A stretch of DNA of 64,000 nt, from contig NZ_VAVZ01000011.1 in assembly GCF_005771525.1 (NCBI RefSeq), positions 1-64,000 of the forward strand. Direction: 5' to 3'. Each line of letters starts with the position of its first letter. Position 1 is the stretch's first letter. Position numbers and translations under genes: made by a program. The notes under the pieces are model-generated. The model ran no database searches, had not been told where the DNA came from, and was given only the letters and a program-made list of their open reading frames with translations. Of this stretch, positions 1-8,480 are shown piece after piece. Origin of the DNA: Nesterenkonia salmonea (GTDB lineage Bacteria > Actinomycetota > Actinomycetes > Actinomycetales > Micrococcaceae).

Positions 1-1
1 G

Positions 2-574
2 TCTCGCGATGCGGTCGATGCCCTGCACGCCAATGATGTCCAGGTGGTGATGATCACCGGAGACGCCGAGGCCGTGGCAGAAACCGTGGCCAAAGATCTC
101 GGGATCGACCGAGTCTTCGCAGGAGTCCGCCCTGAGGACAAGGCCGCCAAAGTTGCTGAACTGCAGGACGAAGGCAAGAAAGTGGCCATGGTCGGCGACG
201 GCGTCAATGACGCCCCCGCCCTGGCCCAAGCTGATGTCGGCATCGCCATCGGTGCCGGCACCGACGTGGCCATCGGCTCAGCCGGGGTGATCCTGGCCTC
301 CTCCGACCCCCGCTCGGTGCTCTCAGTCTTCGAGCTCTCCCGTGCCAGCTACCGCAAGATGAAGCAAAACCTGTGGTGGGCTGCCGGCTACAACATCGCC
401 GCCGTGCCACTGGCCGCTGGCGTATTGGCTCCGATCGGATTCGTGCTTCCGATGAGCGTTGGCGCCATCCTGATGTCCGCCTCCACAGTCGTCGTCGCCC
501 TGAACGCTCAACTGCTGCGTCGCCTAGACCTCACCCCGCAGGCCAGCACCGACCGGCTCATCAAGCGCGTTTAG
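2..574 (+). CDS. copB: Copper-translocating P1B-type ATPase, CopB type, C-terminal part (5' end outside the window)
   Basis: The reading frame is open from base 2, so only about the last 190 residues are present. Visible parts are the end of the P-domain (MITGD and the Mg-binding hinge [10 protein letters not shown]) and the last two membrane helices. The helix motifs are diagnostic: the penultimate helix has N-x6-YN-x4-P and the last has MSAST followed five residues later by N. The MSxST form is the P1B-3 (CopB-like) signature, whereas CopA-type pumps carry MxxSS. The protein should export copper across the membrane using ATP. It lies 50 bp upstream of csoR on the same strand and heads a block of copper genes. 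The CPH motif that would confirm the subtype is outside the window. Confidence 0.9.
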   Translation, partial: SRDAVDALHANDVQVVMITGDAEAVAETVAKDLGIDRVFAGVRPEDKAAKVAELQDEGKKVAMVGDGVNDAPALAQADVGIAIGAGTDVAIGSAGVILASSDPRSVLSVFELSRASYRKMKQNLWWAAGYNIAAVPLAAGVLAPIGFVLPMSVGAILMSASTVVVALNAQLLRRLDLTPQASTDRLIKRV

Positions 575-624
575 CACCGGCACATTCCTCACACCAAAAA
601 CCCCACCCACAAGGAGAAAACCCA

Positions 625-936
625 ATGCCCGCTACTACCGACTCGGCCACCGGAGACCATGGCTACATCAGCGACAAAGACCGCTACCTCGCCCGACTTA
701 AGCGCATCGAAGGTCAAACCCGCGGCATCCACCGGTTGGTCAGCGAAGACACCTACTGCATCGACATCCTCACCCAGATCAGCGCGATCACGTCCGCACT
801 GAACAACGTTGCCCTTGGCCTGCTGGATGACCACCTCAAACACTGCGTTGTTGGAGCGGTACAGGGCGGCGGCGCTGAGGCAGACGCGAAGATCAGAGAA
901 GCCTCTGACGCCATTGCCCGCCTGGTGCGAAAATGA
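625..936 (+). CDS. csoR: CsoR-family copper-sensing repressor
   Basis: This 103-residue protein is an all-helical DUF156/CsoR family member with the family signature GQTRGIHRLV. The Cu(I) ligand triad is intact: Cys45 (TYCIDIL) and the His70-x3-Cys74 pair (DHLKHC). This pattern marks a copper sensor rather than a nickel, formaldehyde or persulfide sensor of the same family. The ATG at 625 was chosen because it follows AAGGAG by 8 nt; the longer frame upstream has no homology. CsoR normally represses copper export genes until Cu(I) binds, so it probably controls copB and itself. The likely operator lies upstream of copB, outside the window. Confidence 0.92.
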   Translation: MPATTDSATGDHGYISDKDRYLARLKRIEGQTRGIHRLVSEDTYCIDILTQISAITSALNNVALGLLDDHLKHCVVGAVQGGGAEADAKIREASDAIARLVRK

Positions 937-986
937 GCCTCGGTATATATGCACTGCCTTTCAGGTAAGTAGTGCAGTCAACCAGC

Positions 987-1580
987 TCAGGTCAGCTGAG
1001 AGGTGGTAAGACAGGTCGGATCGCCTTCTCTGGTTGAGATCGGTGCGGTCGATGTCAGGCCATCGTATTCAATGGTGAGTTCGGCATCTATGTCGCGGGG
1101 AAGCCACAGCCCGAAGAACCCGTTGTCGTGTGTTCGCGCAGTTTCGTTGACCAGGACCTCCCCGGTGCCTTCCTCAACCACCGTCACTTCCAACTCTTCA
1201 TTGCTCATCTCTCCGACACATGTCGTCAAGCTGTGGAAGAAGCACTCGTGGGTCTGGTCTACATAGGGCGCGACCGAGACGTAGAACTCATCCTCGGGCA
1301 GGGGGACCCAGGATTCGTTGCCCTGATCATCGACCATCACCACCGCTTCAGTTTCAACGGATGCGACAAAATCGGTGGGGCGCTCCTCCAACGGCAACCT
1401 TTCGAGTTTTTCGACAACTTCCCGCCCGGAGGCGTCCTCCAATCCCGAGGCTGACAGCGGAGTGTCGCTGGCGCCAGAAGGTGATGAGGGGTCTTGCGAC
1501 GCACATCCCGCGATAAGCACCATCACGGCAAACGCTGCGGCGGTTGTCCTGAAGCGTCCGGCGTGGTTGCTCCGATTCAT
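987..1580 (-). CDS. cueP: CueP-like copper-binding lipoprotein
   Basis: This 197-residue protein has a lipoprotein signal peptide with lipobox LIAGC (Cys26), so it should be anchored on the outer face of the membrane. The mature part matches the CueP family: the block HECFFHSLTTCVGE, the block TARTHDNGFFGLWLPR, and the C-terminal DPTCLTT. The three conserved metal-binding cysteines of Salmonella CueP are present as Cys113, Cys121 and Cys190 with nearly the same spacing. CueP binds and buffers periplasmic copper; here it would bind copper outside the membrane of a Gram-positive cell. It lies convergent to csoR and just downstream of the DUF305 gene. The match rests on recalled family motifs and is strong. 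Confidence 0.88.
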   Translation of the reverse strand: MNRSNHAGRFRTTAAAFAVMVLIAGCASQDPSSPSGASDTPLSASGLEDASGREVVEKLERLPLEERPTDFVASVETEAVVMVDDQGNESWVPLPEDEFYVSVAPYVDQTHECFFHSLTTCVGEMSNEELEVTVVEEGTGEVLVNETARTHDNGFFGLWLPRDIDAELTIEYDGLTSTAPISTREGDPTCLTTSQLT

Positions 1581-1638
1581 AGTCAGGCCTCCTCGGCACT
1601 GGGTAGTTCGGCAATTTGTTGGAAAGCCCGGTTTCGGT

Positions 1639-2250
1639 TCAGAGGTTGTCGCGCAATTCTCCCATCTCTACAATCTCTGCGCTCTGATCAGAGATGATGT
1701 TCTCTGAGAGTTCCAGGGCCTCTGGACTCTCTCCAGCCTCGAGGTGCTCTTCAGCCATGCTCACGGCACCTTCGTGATGGATAATCATCTGGTCCAGGAA
1801 CATGCGGGACGCCTCGTCACCCTCTGCAGACTCCAACTCTGCCAGGTCCTCTTCGCTCATCATACCTTCGTGACCACCGTCGTCCGTCATGTCACCGTGA
1901 TCGCCGTGGTCGTCGTCGTTCGGCTCGTACCCCCACGCTTCCAGCCACGATTCCATCTGCTCAATCTCAGGCTGCTGAGCGGCTCGGATGTCTTCTGCCA
2001 AAGCGGAGACCTCAGAGTCAGCATTATCGGTCTGCAGCAAAATATCTGACATTTCCACCGCTTGCTCGTGATGGGCAATCATCCCGGAGGCATACTCGAT
2101 ATCGGCATCGTTGAAGTTTGTATCAGCGGCCTCAGCTTGTTCTTCCTGTGCGGCAGAATCTTCGGCCTCGGTGCCAGGGTCCCCACAGGCAGCAAGTGCA
2201 ACAGATGCTGCGAACAAACTTACCGCGATTGCATTGGTTCTATTCTTCAT
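1639..2250 (-). CDS. DUF305 lipoprotein, copper-associated
   Basis: This 203-residue protein starts at the ATG at 2250, preceded by GGAGGAG; an upstream in-frame extension lacks homology. The signal peptide ends in the lipobox LAAC. The mature protein carries two DUF305 motifs, MIAHHEQAVEM and MIIHHEGAVSM, with a low-complexity His/Asp-rich stretch between them (about residues 100-120) that could bind metal. DUF305 is a ferritin-like four-helix domain often found in copper-resistance clusters, but its molecular role is not settled. It is transcribed toward cueP with a 58-bp gap, so the two could form an operon. Confidence 0.85.
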   Translation of the reverse strand: MKNRTNAIAVSLFAASVALAACGDPGTEAEDSAAQEEQAEAADTNFNDADIEYASGMIAHHEQAVEMSDILLQTDNADSEVSALAEDIRAAQQPEIEQMESWLEAWGYEPNDDDHGDHGDMTDDGGHEGMMSEEDLAELESAEGDEASRMFLDQMIIHHEGAVSMAEEHLEAGESPEALELSENIISDQSAEIVEMGELRDNL

Positions 2251-2377
2251 GACGTGATCTCCTCCGAATCGGCTCCCCCAAGTAAACATGAGGGTGAAGC
2301 TGTCAGTCGCACCCACAGAGGGTCCTTCAGAGGATCTTTACCAAAGGTATAAGTGGACTTGAAGATGCACTGAGCAG

Positions 2378-3469
2378 TCACGTGTTCCTAGGTCGCAGCT
2401 GCGGCGGGCGGAGAAGAACTTCCAGCGGCCCATGGGTAGCGAACCGAAGCCAGAAAAACGAGAGAGTCATCAGTAAGGCAATAACCATGCCGCTGACCAA
2501 CAATCCTTCAGCGAGACTCGCTGGCCCAGGCCTGACCACAATAGCAAGAATGATCAAATGACCCACATAGCTGGTGAAGGCCAACCGCCCCAGCTTCGCG
2601 AGCGGTTGCAGCCATACGTGATCACAGGTGCGAATCTTCAGACACACCCCTAATATGACGACGGCCGCTCCGGTGCTTTCAATCAGCCACAGAGGCATCT
2701 GCGAGTGTGCAACGGAGCTTATGAGCCGTTGCCACCCCTGATGACTCGTGGGCTCCCCCAGGAAATTGATGAGCGCAAACGAGATGGTCCTCGCTGCGAA
2801 GGCGGCGAGCGCACCCCAGACGATGAGCCGAGTGCTCAAAAGCCGACTGGTCAGGTCCCGCCGTCCAAGCCACATCCCGACGAGAAACGGTGCAGCCCAT
2901 ACAACAACCGGGTATGGTCCCGTAAGGAAAATACCGAGCAGCAGTTCGCCAGGGGAGTCAGTGACACTGAGCGGGTCACGGGCAAAAGCCCTATCAGCGT
3001 TTCTCTGAACTGTGATCCACACTATGGGTCCGAGCGAGGCGCTCAATCCGGCGATAACGAGCAGGGCGGACGCGGGAGCTCGAGTGAGCGGGAGCGCCGC
3101 CGTGAACAGCACAGCATAGGTCACCAAAATCACCGAGACGCCGTGGTCCAAGGCCTGGAGAGCCAGTCCACCCACAAACAACACCGATGCCCGCCACAAA
3201 ATAGCGCCCGCCGGTATGCGCGTTTCTCCGCTACGAGCGCGCCGGGTCAAGAGACAGAATCCTATTCCCCCTAGCAGCATGAAGAGTAGCGAAGCGCGTC
3301 CGTAGGGAAGGCGGTAAAGCACCTCGGCCACGCTGTCTCCACCGCGAGGTCCCACGTTGACGATGATCATGCCCGCCACAGCAAGTCCGCGAGCCGCGTC
3401 CAGTGCGGCGAGCCGCCCCGGGCTCGGCCTGTCGTTTTGCTCGAGTGAGGACGCGATCGGAGGTGCCAA
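2378..3469 (-). CDS. DUF418/HGSNAT-type multi-pass membrane protein
   Basis: This 363-residue protein has about ten predicted membrane helices. The N-terminus carries the family signature RLAALDAARGLAVAGMIIVN, followed by GRASLLFMLLGGIGFCL. It belongs to the DUF418 / heparan-alpha-glucosaminide acetyltransferase-like group, which is thought to acylate substrates across the membrane; the substrate here is unknown. The start is a TTG at 3469 with GGGAG 7 nt upstream. It sits between the copper lipoproteins and the two-component system, but no copper role is evident from sequence. A decayed relative is found at about 61.5-62.0 kb. Confidence 0.75.
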   Translation of the reverse strand: MAPPIASSLEQNDRPSPGRLAALDAARGLAVAGMIIVNVGPRGGDSVAEVLYRLPYGRASLLFMLLGGIGFCLLTRRARSGETRIPAGAILWRASVLFVGGLALQALDHGVSVILVTYAVLFTAALPLTRAPASALLVIAGLSASLGPIVWITVQRNADRAFARDPLSVTDSPGELLLGIFLTGPYPVVVWAAPFLVGMWLGRRDLTSRLLSTRLIVWGALAAFAARTISFALINFLGEPTSHQGWQRLISSVAHSQMPLWLIESTGAAVVILGVCLKIRTCDHVWLQPLAKLGRLAFTSYVGHLIILAIVVRPGPASLAEGLLVSGMVIALLMTLSFFWLRFATHGPLEVLLRPPQLRPRNT

Positions 3470-3633
3470 TGTCGCGCTCCCTGGGGTGATGCGGTCTTCG
3501 GTAGACGCGATCTTTTCTCGCGACTCTCTAGGCTAAACCAATCCCCCTGCTGTACTGACCAAACGACAGCTCCTTGACCGAATCTTTATCGCATCTTCGT
3601 CAGATTCCGGTAATTGCTGAGCATGGATGTGTT

Positions 3634-4752
3634 TCAGCCGTGGCGCGGCAACTCCACGGTAAAGCTGGCTCCATGCCCAAGGCCGCAGCTTTCGGCCCTC
3701 ACGTTGCCACCGTGGGCCTCAACAATGGAACGCACGATGGCCAGCCCGATACCGGAACCACCGTGGGCGCGATCACGGGCGGTATCGACCCGGTAGAACC
3801 TTTCGAACAGGTGAGGAAGGTGCTCTGACGCGACGCCACGCCCCGAGTCTTCAACACTCAGGAAAACTGCTGTGGAATCGCTGCAAGCCCGCAATATGAC
3901 CTGGTCACCCTGCTGCGTGTGTCGCAGAGCGTTGTCCAGCAGGTTCGTCAGAACCTGGGAAAGACGATCGCGGTCCCCCAGCACCACGGCGCCTTCGGAC
4001 GCTTCATCAACCTCCAGAGCGACATGACGTGCTGCATAGGAGCTGCGTGCTTGTCCCTGCGCAGCGGTGATGAGGTCGGCGACCGAAACGGCTTGGGTCT
4101 CTATACTCAATCGATGTTCTTCTGCAGAGCTCACTAATGAGATGTCTTCCGCGAGACGCTTCAGGCGGTCGGTCTGCACACGCAGCATGCTCAGAGTTTC
4201 GGAGTCGGCGGCCGCGACACCATCGAGCATCGCCTCCAGGTAGCCGTCTACCGTCGCGAGAGGTGTTCGCACCTCGTGGGCCAAGTCAGACAGCAGCCGC
4301 TTGCGAGTGTGTTCTGTCTCGTCGAGTTCTGCGGCCATCCGGTTGAACGCCGAAATCATCTCCGTGAACTCCGCGCCCATGGCACCCTCTGGCACTCGGG
4401 CACTGTAATCTCCAGCTGCCACCCGCATCGCAGCGCTGCGCACTTTATTCAGAGGTCGCGCTATTCGGCGGGCGAGAAAGACACTGACCAAAACGGACGC
4501 CACGCAAGCTGCTATCAGCGCTAGTAGGAGTGTGAGCTGCCACGATGCATCGAAGGCCTCCTCAGCGTGCCTCACCACCTCTGGGTCCGGGTGAGGAGTC
4601 TCAACCAGGAGCATGTGCTCATGAAAGATGATCGGTCCGGTAAGAAGTGCCACAGCCCAAGCTGTCACAGCCCCTACGCCTAGGACGAGAACCGCTCCGA
4701 GGAATATCCGGACTCCGAGCCGGTCGTCCCACGGTGGCGTACCAGATTTCAT
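3634..4752 (-). CDS. Sensor histidine kinase, CopS-like
   Basis: This 372-residue kinase has a first membrane helix (about 15-38), a short outside loop (about 40-68), a second helix (70-93), HAMP, HisKA with phospho-accepting His159 in LAHEVRTPL, and an HATPase domain with the DRLSQVLTNLLDNALRHT N-box. The outside loop is rich in possible metal ligands (HEHMLL, TPHPDPEVVRH). Its stop overlaps the upstream regulator in an ATGA arrangement, so the pair is co-translated. Corynebacterium glutamicum CopRS is encoded next to copB, csoR and DUF305-like genes. The same company here suggests this pair senses extracytoplasmic copper. The family call is firm; the copper assignment is inference. Confidence 0.85.
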   Translation of the reverse strand: MKSGTPPWDDRLGVRIFLGAVLVLGVGAVTAWAVALLTGPIIFHEHMLLVETPHPDPEVVRHAEEAFDASWQLTLLLALIAACVASVLVSVFLARRIARPLNKVRSAAMRVAAGDYSARVPEGAMGAEFTEMISAFNRMAAELDETEHTRKRLLSDLAHEVRTPLATVDGYLEAMLDGVAAADSETLSMLRVQTDRLKRLAEDISLVSSAEEHRLSIETQAVSVADLITAAQGQARSSYAARHVALEVDEASEGAVVLGDRDRLSQVLTNLLDNALRHTQQGDQVILRACSDSTAVFLSVEDSGRGVASEHLPHLFERFYRVDTARDRAHGGSGIGLAIVRSIVEAHGGNVRAESCGLGHGASFTVELPRHG

Positions 4753-5453
4753 GGTCGCATCCGTAATTTGTATCCCACGCCACGCACTGTCTGGATGAAG
4801 CGCGACTCAGCGGGGTCGTCCTGTATTTTTCGCCGGAGATTTCCGATGTGGACATCCACCAGATGTTCATCCCCTATCCATTCGTCACCCCACACTTGAG
4901 TGATCAACTCGCGGCGCGACTTGGCGGTCCCGGGTTCAGCGATGAGGGCGGCCAACAGCTCGAACTCGGTCCGAGTCACCTCCACTTGCCTATCCTCGAG
5001 CCACACCTCGCGCGCATTGGCGTCAATGACCAGGTCCCCCACCCTGTGCCTCCGACCTTCATGTCCCGGCCGTGACCTGCGCAACATAGCCCGAACCCTC
5101 AGCACGAGCTCTCGCGGACTGAATGGTTTCGTCACGTAGTCGTCAGCACCCACGGAGAGCCCAATGAGGCGATCCACCTCTTCGGCACGGGCGGTCAGCA
5201 TAATGACGAAACAATCCGAAAATGTTCGAATCCGCCGGCAGACCTCCACCCCGTCCATCCCAGGTAGACCCAGATCAAGAATGACCACGGCAGGCTCAAG
5301 ATCGTGCACCATCTGCACGGCCTCGCTACCGTCATCAGTGGCATCTACTGAAAACCCCTCCCGGTGCAGGTACTCACCGATTAAGCGCACCAGAGGCGCC
5401 TCGTCGTCCACCACGAGCACAGTTGGAAGTGCCGCTACTCTTCTTGGAACCAT
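4749..5453 (-). CDS. OmpR/PhoB-family response regulator, CopR-like
   Basis: This 234-residue regulator has a receiver domain (about 11-125) with phosphorylation site Asp60 in VILDLGLPGMDG and the conserved Lys in VTKPFSPREL. A winged-helix DNA-binding domain with VDVHIGNLRRKIQDDP and VRGVGYKL follows. It overlaps the kinase gene by 4 bp (ATGA). The ATG at 5453 is preceded by TAGGGT and exactly 6 nt, so the transcript may be leaderless. It probably activates copper-tolerance genes nearby, by analogy with CopR of C. glutamicum. Confidence 0.87.
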   Translation of the reverse strand: MVPRRVAALPTVLVVDDEAPLVRLIGEYLHREGFSVDATDDGSEAVQMVHDLEPAVVILDLGLPGMDGVEVCRRIRTFSDCFVIMLTARAEEVDRLIGLSVGADDYVTKPFSPRELVLRVRAMLRRSRPGHEGRRHRVGDLVIDANAREVWLEDRQVEVTRTEFELLAALIAEPGTAKSRRELITQVWGDEWIGDEHLVDVHIGNLRRKIQDDPAESRFIQTVRGVGYKLRMRP

Positions 5454-5580
5454 TCTTCGACCCTAGAGGAGGTTCCCGCACGCGACGTCACTGGCGCGAC
5501 GATTGTTCGAACACTTCGCACCAGACTTCCGCGATAATCCACCTGCGGGCCGAAGTGACCTGGGCCCGAAGATCTTCACC

Positions 5581-5618
5581 GTTACCTAATTGTGACAAGT
5601 ATATGGATTTGTTATAGA
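5581..5618 (+). promoter_or_regulatory. NlpC/P60 promoter 1 with GTnAC direct-repeat operator
   Basis: GTTAC-N6-GTGAC occupies 5581-5596 (11-bp period) and an extended -10, TG-T-TATAGA, lies at 5610-5618, with exactly 16 nt between repeat and hexamer. The second half-site lies at the -35 position. The same design is found at the two other NlpC/P60 genes. Confidence 0.75.
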
Positions 5619-5733
5619 GTCGGGCCCGTGCTTGGCAGAGAAGTCCAACTCTGTTGCAGGTCCGGTGAAGCCCGTATCAACCCTGGACGGGCATTCGCTG
5701 AACTACCGCAAACCCCTAGGGAAGGTTCGACAA
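5619..5733 (+). promoter_or_regulatory. Conserved 5' leader of NlpC/P60 gene 1, candidate riboswitch
   Basis: The roughly 110-nt leader between the promoter and the GTG start shares blocks with the leader at 45057-45182: GTGCTTGG near the 5' end, CAACCCTG in the middle, and AACTACCGC followed by GGGAAGGTT or GGGAAAGGTT just before the start. A GCCCG/CGGGC stem is visible at about 5668-5692. c-di-AMP (ydaO) riboswitches commonly precede such genes in Actinobacteria, and the 3' GGGAAGG resembles that class, but the core does not match well enough by eye to name it. Confidence 0.5.
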
Positions 5734-6660
5734 GTGACTGACACAACTTCTTATGACACACGCCGTGCTCGCCGCCGCGCAGCCCGCAAGACTCGGGTCG
5801 GTGCCGATACGGCAGCAGCTGGACGTGCAACCGCAGCCGTCCTGGCCGCTTCAGGCCTGGTGATCACCACTGGTGTAGCCGCTAGCGCCCACACCGACTC
5901 TGAGGAGGGCCGCGACTCCGCTACGGTTGAGCTCAGCGCCTCGGAGCTCAGTGTCGAACGTGCCTCCAATGTTGCTCCACAGGCGGTGTCGACCGCCCCC
6001 GACATGGACCTGACGTTTGAACGTCCCACCATGACGTCTGAGACCGCTCCAGAACCTGAACCCGAGCCCGCCCCAGAGCCGGAACCAGCGCCAGAGCCAG
6101 AGCCTGCCCCAGAACCGGAGCCGGAACCAGCGCCAGAGCCGGAGCCGGAGCCGGAGCCTGCCCCTGAACCTGCTCAGGGACCGGTCGATGAGGCGAGCGC
6201 CGAATCTCAGCAGTCTTCCGCGCCGCAGCAGCAGGAGCCTCAGCAGCAGAGCCAGTCCAACACCGGCCCCGCCACCTCAGGGGGCACCCAAGACCGCCCC
6301 TCCAACGACGGTGGTGGCAGCAGCTCTGTAGTCAGCGCGGCCTACGCCGGGCTTGGAGTGCCGTATCAGTGGGGAGGGACCACCACTTCCGGCTTCGACT
6401 GCTCCGGATTCATCAACTGGGCCTACAACCGCGCGGGTCAGGGCGGGCTACCCCGCACCACCTACGGGATGGAAGCATCTCTTCCGCGAGTCTCCAGCCC
6501 GCAGCCCGGTGACATCGTTCTGGCCAACAACAGCAGTCACGGTGCCATCTACGTCGGCAACGGTCAGGTCATTTCCGCCACCGTCTCTAACGGCATCGCT
6601 GTTCACGACATCGATGCCGGATGGCACCAGGTCAACGCGATCCTGCGCCCCGGAGGCTGA
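5734..6660 (+). CDS. Secreted NlpC/P60 peptidoglycan endopeptidase 1
   Basis: The GTG at 5734 (308 residues) was chosen over a longer frame because it follows GGGAAGG by 8 nt and aligns with the paralogue at 44127-45056. It has a basic N-terminus and a hydrophobic export segment (about 33-50). A long linker made of APEPEP units follows (about 104-148), then a Gln/Ser-rich stretch and a C-terminal NlpC/P60 domain (about 198-306). Catalytic Cys223 (FDCSGF) and His269 (SSHGAIYVG) are present. It should cleave peptide stems of the cell wall. Expression is probably set by the direct-repeat promoter and conserved leader upstream; a strong terminator follows. Confidence 0.88.
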   Translation: MTDTTSYDTRRARRRAARKTRVGADTAAAGRATAAVLAASGLVITTGVAASAHTDSEEGRDSATVELSASELSVERASNVAPQAVSTAPDMDLTFERPTMTSETAPEPEPEPAPEPEPAPEPEPAPEPEPEPAPEPEPEPEPAPEPAQGPVDEASAESQQSSAPQQQEPQQQSQSNTGPATSGGTQDRPSNDGGGSSSVVSAAYAGLGVPYQWGGTTTSGFDCSGFINWAYNRAGQGGLPRTTYGMEASLPRVSSPQPGDIVLANNSSHGAIYVGNGQVISATVSNGIAVHDIDAGWHQVNAILRPGG

Positions 6661-6685
6661 ACCTGTTCTCACTGAAAGTTCTACA

Positions 6686-6727
6686 ACGTAGGGGCGTGAT
6701 CCGACAGGGTCACGCCCCTACGTTTTT
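6686..6727 (+). terminator. Rho-independent terminator of NlpC/P60 gene 1
   Basis: A perfect 14-bp stem (6686-6699 with 6710-6723) has a 10-nt loop and is followed by a T run. Confidence 0.92.
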
Positions 6728-6751
6728 GAGTTTCTCTCGATTTCCTCGGAT

Positions 6752-7417
6752 CTACGCTCCCGGCAGTGCCAGAGCCTGTTTGCTGAGCTCTTTATTGGGT
6801 TCGGTGTAGCTGACCGATTCCACGCCGGTGGGGCCGATCCGCAGGCTCGTAACGGAGGTCAGTGTGCATTCGCGCTGGCGAGGATCGTGCCACAGAGGAC
6901 GCTGCTCAGCCCACAACCTGGTCACCCAGATCGGCAACTGGTGAGAGACGATGACCGCCTCAGCACCATCGCCGTGCTCTGTAAGTGCCCGGTCAGCTAC
7001 ATCCTTCACGGCCTGAAGGACGCGTTCCACTTGGTGCTTATACGGCTCGCCCCAGGATGGCCGGAAGGGGTTGCGCAGCAACGGCCAGTACTTGGGAGTT
7101 CGGAGGTGTCGCCTGACATTGGAAAGACCTTCGAATGCGTTCTCCGCCTCTAAAACCCGGTCCTCAATGGTCACCGGTAGGCTGAGCTTCGCAGCCAGTG
7201 GCGCAATAGTCTCCTGCGCCCTCTGCAGCGGCGAGGCTGCGAGCAGGTGCACCGGATGCCCGCGCTCGGAGCGCTGGACGAAGTGGTCGGCGATGCCCTC
7301 AGCCATTTGTTGGCCCAATGTGGAGAGCCCGAAACTGGGCAGCCTGCCGTAGAGCACTTTGTCAGGGTTGTGCACTTCGCCGTGCCGGACAAGATGAACA
7401 GTGACGGTGTCAGCCAT
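6752..7417 (-). CDS. Histidine phosphatase / phosphoglycerate mutase-family protein
   Basis: This 221-residue protein starts at the ATG at 7417, directly before the family block HLVRHGEVHNPD (catalytic His12); the longer frame overlaps the divergent gene's promoter. The second catalytic His is in VSHQLPIW. Actinobacterial members of this group include GpgP-like and broad-specificity sugar-phosphate phosphatases, and no substrate can be assigned. It is divergent from the following membrane-protein gene with only 58 bp between starts. Confidence 0.82.
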   Translation of the reverse strand: MADTVTVHLVRHGEVHNPDKVLYGRLPSFGLSTLGQQMAEGIADHFVQRSERGHPVHLLAASPLQRAQETIAPLAAKLSLPVTIEDRVLEAENAFEGLSNVRRHLRTPKYWPLLRNPFRPSWGEPYKHQVERVLQAVKDVADRALTEHGDGAEAVIVSHQLPIWVTRLWAEQRPLWHDPRQRECTLTSVTSLRIGPTGVESVSYTEPNKELSKQALALPGA

Positions 7418-7475
7418 AGAGGCCAGTCTTGCAGTTTCTAGAGAAAATTCAGAGCCTGGCGCTAAAGTGGCGTTC

Positions 7476-8471
7476 ATGAGTACTACGCCGAATGACGACG
7501 CCGCCTCGCAAAGTCCACACGGAGACGACACTCCGGAACAGTCGTCTGAGAAGAGGCCTCAACCTCGCTATGGCGCCTATGCGCCGAATGACGGGCCAAG
7601 CAGCTCGGGAGCCGAACCTCACGCCGAGTCCGCACCCGAGTCCGGCGGCGCACCGCAGTCAGGAAGCCAGTACAACCCCTACGGGCAGCCCACGTGGGGG
7701 CAATCAGGGGCTAGCCAATCTGGGTCTGGCCAACCAGACAGCGGACAAACTCACGGCAGCCAGTCCCCAGGGTGGCAGTCCGGAGGCTGGCAACAGGGAT
7801 ACCAAAATCCCTCAGGCAGTCCCTATGGCGACCCCCACAATCAGTCCGGGTGGCAGCAGTCCAGCGATTCTCAACAGCCCACCGCTCAACAGGGTGGCTA
7901 CCCTCCGCAGGCATACGCTGCCCCGGAGCGGCCCAAACGGCCCGGGACCCTCTGGGGTGTCTTGGCCGCACTTCTGGCAGCGGGTATGACATCCCTGATC
8001 TGGGGCATCTACGTGTTCGTCACACTTCCAACGCAGACGATGGACCAAGTGTTCGGGGGCGGCTTCTCCGATGCGTTCGTCGAGGAGATGGAACGCCAGT
8101 CGGCCCAGGACCCAGAGCTGCAGAACCTCAGCGCACAGGAGATGGAGGAAGTGACGCTCCTTGGCATCGGCGTGATTGCGCTGATCTGGGCGTTCATCCT
8201 CTTGGCGCTCTACGTCACCACTGCGTTCCTCGGATCCATGGCCGGCAACGCAGGGCGCGTTCTTGCCACCATATGGGCCGCACTGAGCATTCTGTTCTTC
8301 TTCCTTGGCTACGACGGCATCACCTACGGCATCATTTTTGTCACAGTGGCACTGAGTATCGCGGCGATTGTCTTCATGTGGCTGCCTGCGTCCAGTAAGT
8401 ACATTCGTCACCGCAAATGGGAAAAAGAGGTCAGCCGCAGCGGGTACTACAACAACCCCGCCCAGCATTAG
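7476..8471 (+). CDS. Hypothetical membrane protein with Gln/Ser/Gly-rich N-terminus
   Basis: This 331-residue protein begins at the ATG at 7476. The first roughly 150 residues are low-complexity (Gln, Ser, Gly, Pro, Trp; several SGWQQ-like units) and likely cytoplasmic. About four membrane helices follow (LWGVLAALLAAGMTSLIWGI; the VIALIWAFILLAL region; two more) with a basic C-terminal tail. The loop between helices 1 and 2 is acidic. No family is recognised. Its stop is 10 bp from the convergent purN stop. Confidence 0.65.
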   Translation: MSTTPNDDAASQSPHGDDTPEQSSEKRPQPRYGAYAPNDGPSSSGAEPHAESAPESGGAPQSGSQYNPYGQPTWGQSGASQSGSGQPDSGQTHGSQSPGWQSGGWQQGYQNPSGSPYGDPHNQSGWQQSSDSQQPTAQQGGYPPQAYAAPERPKRPGTLWGVLAALLAAGMTSLIWGIYVFVTLPTQTMDQVFGGGFSDAFVEEMERQSAQDPELQNLSAQEMEEVTLLGIGVIALIWAFILLALYVTTAFLGSMAGNAGRVLATIWAALSILFFFLGYDGITYGIIFVTVALSIAAIVFMWLPASSKYIRHRKWEKEVSRSGYYNNPAQH

Positions 8472-8480
8472 GGGGCCGAA

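Noticed and set aside
6040-6180. Tandem DNA repeat in the first NlpC/P60 gene
   Set aside because: It simply encodes Glu-Pro/Ala-Pro linker units with varied codons; a protein-level repeat, not a mobile or regulatory DNA repeat.
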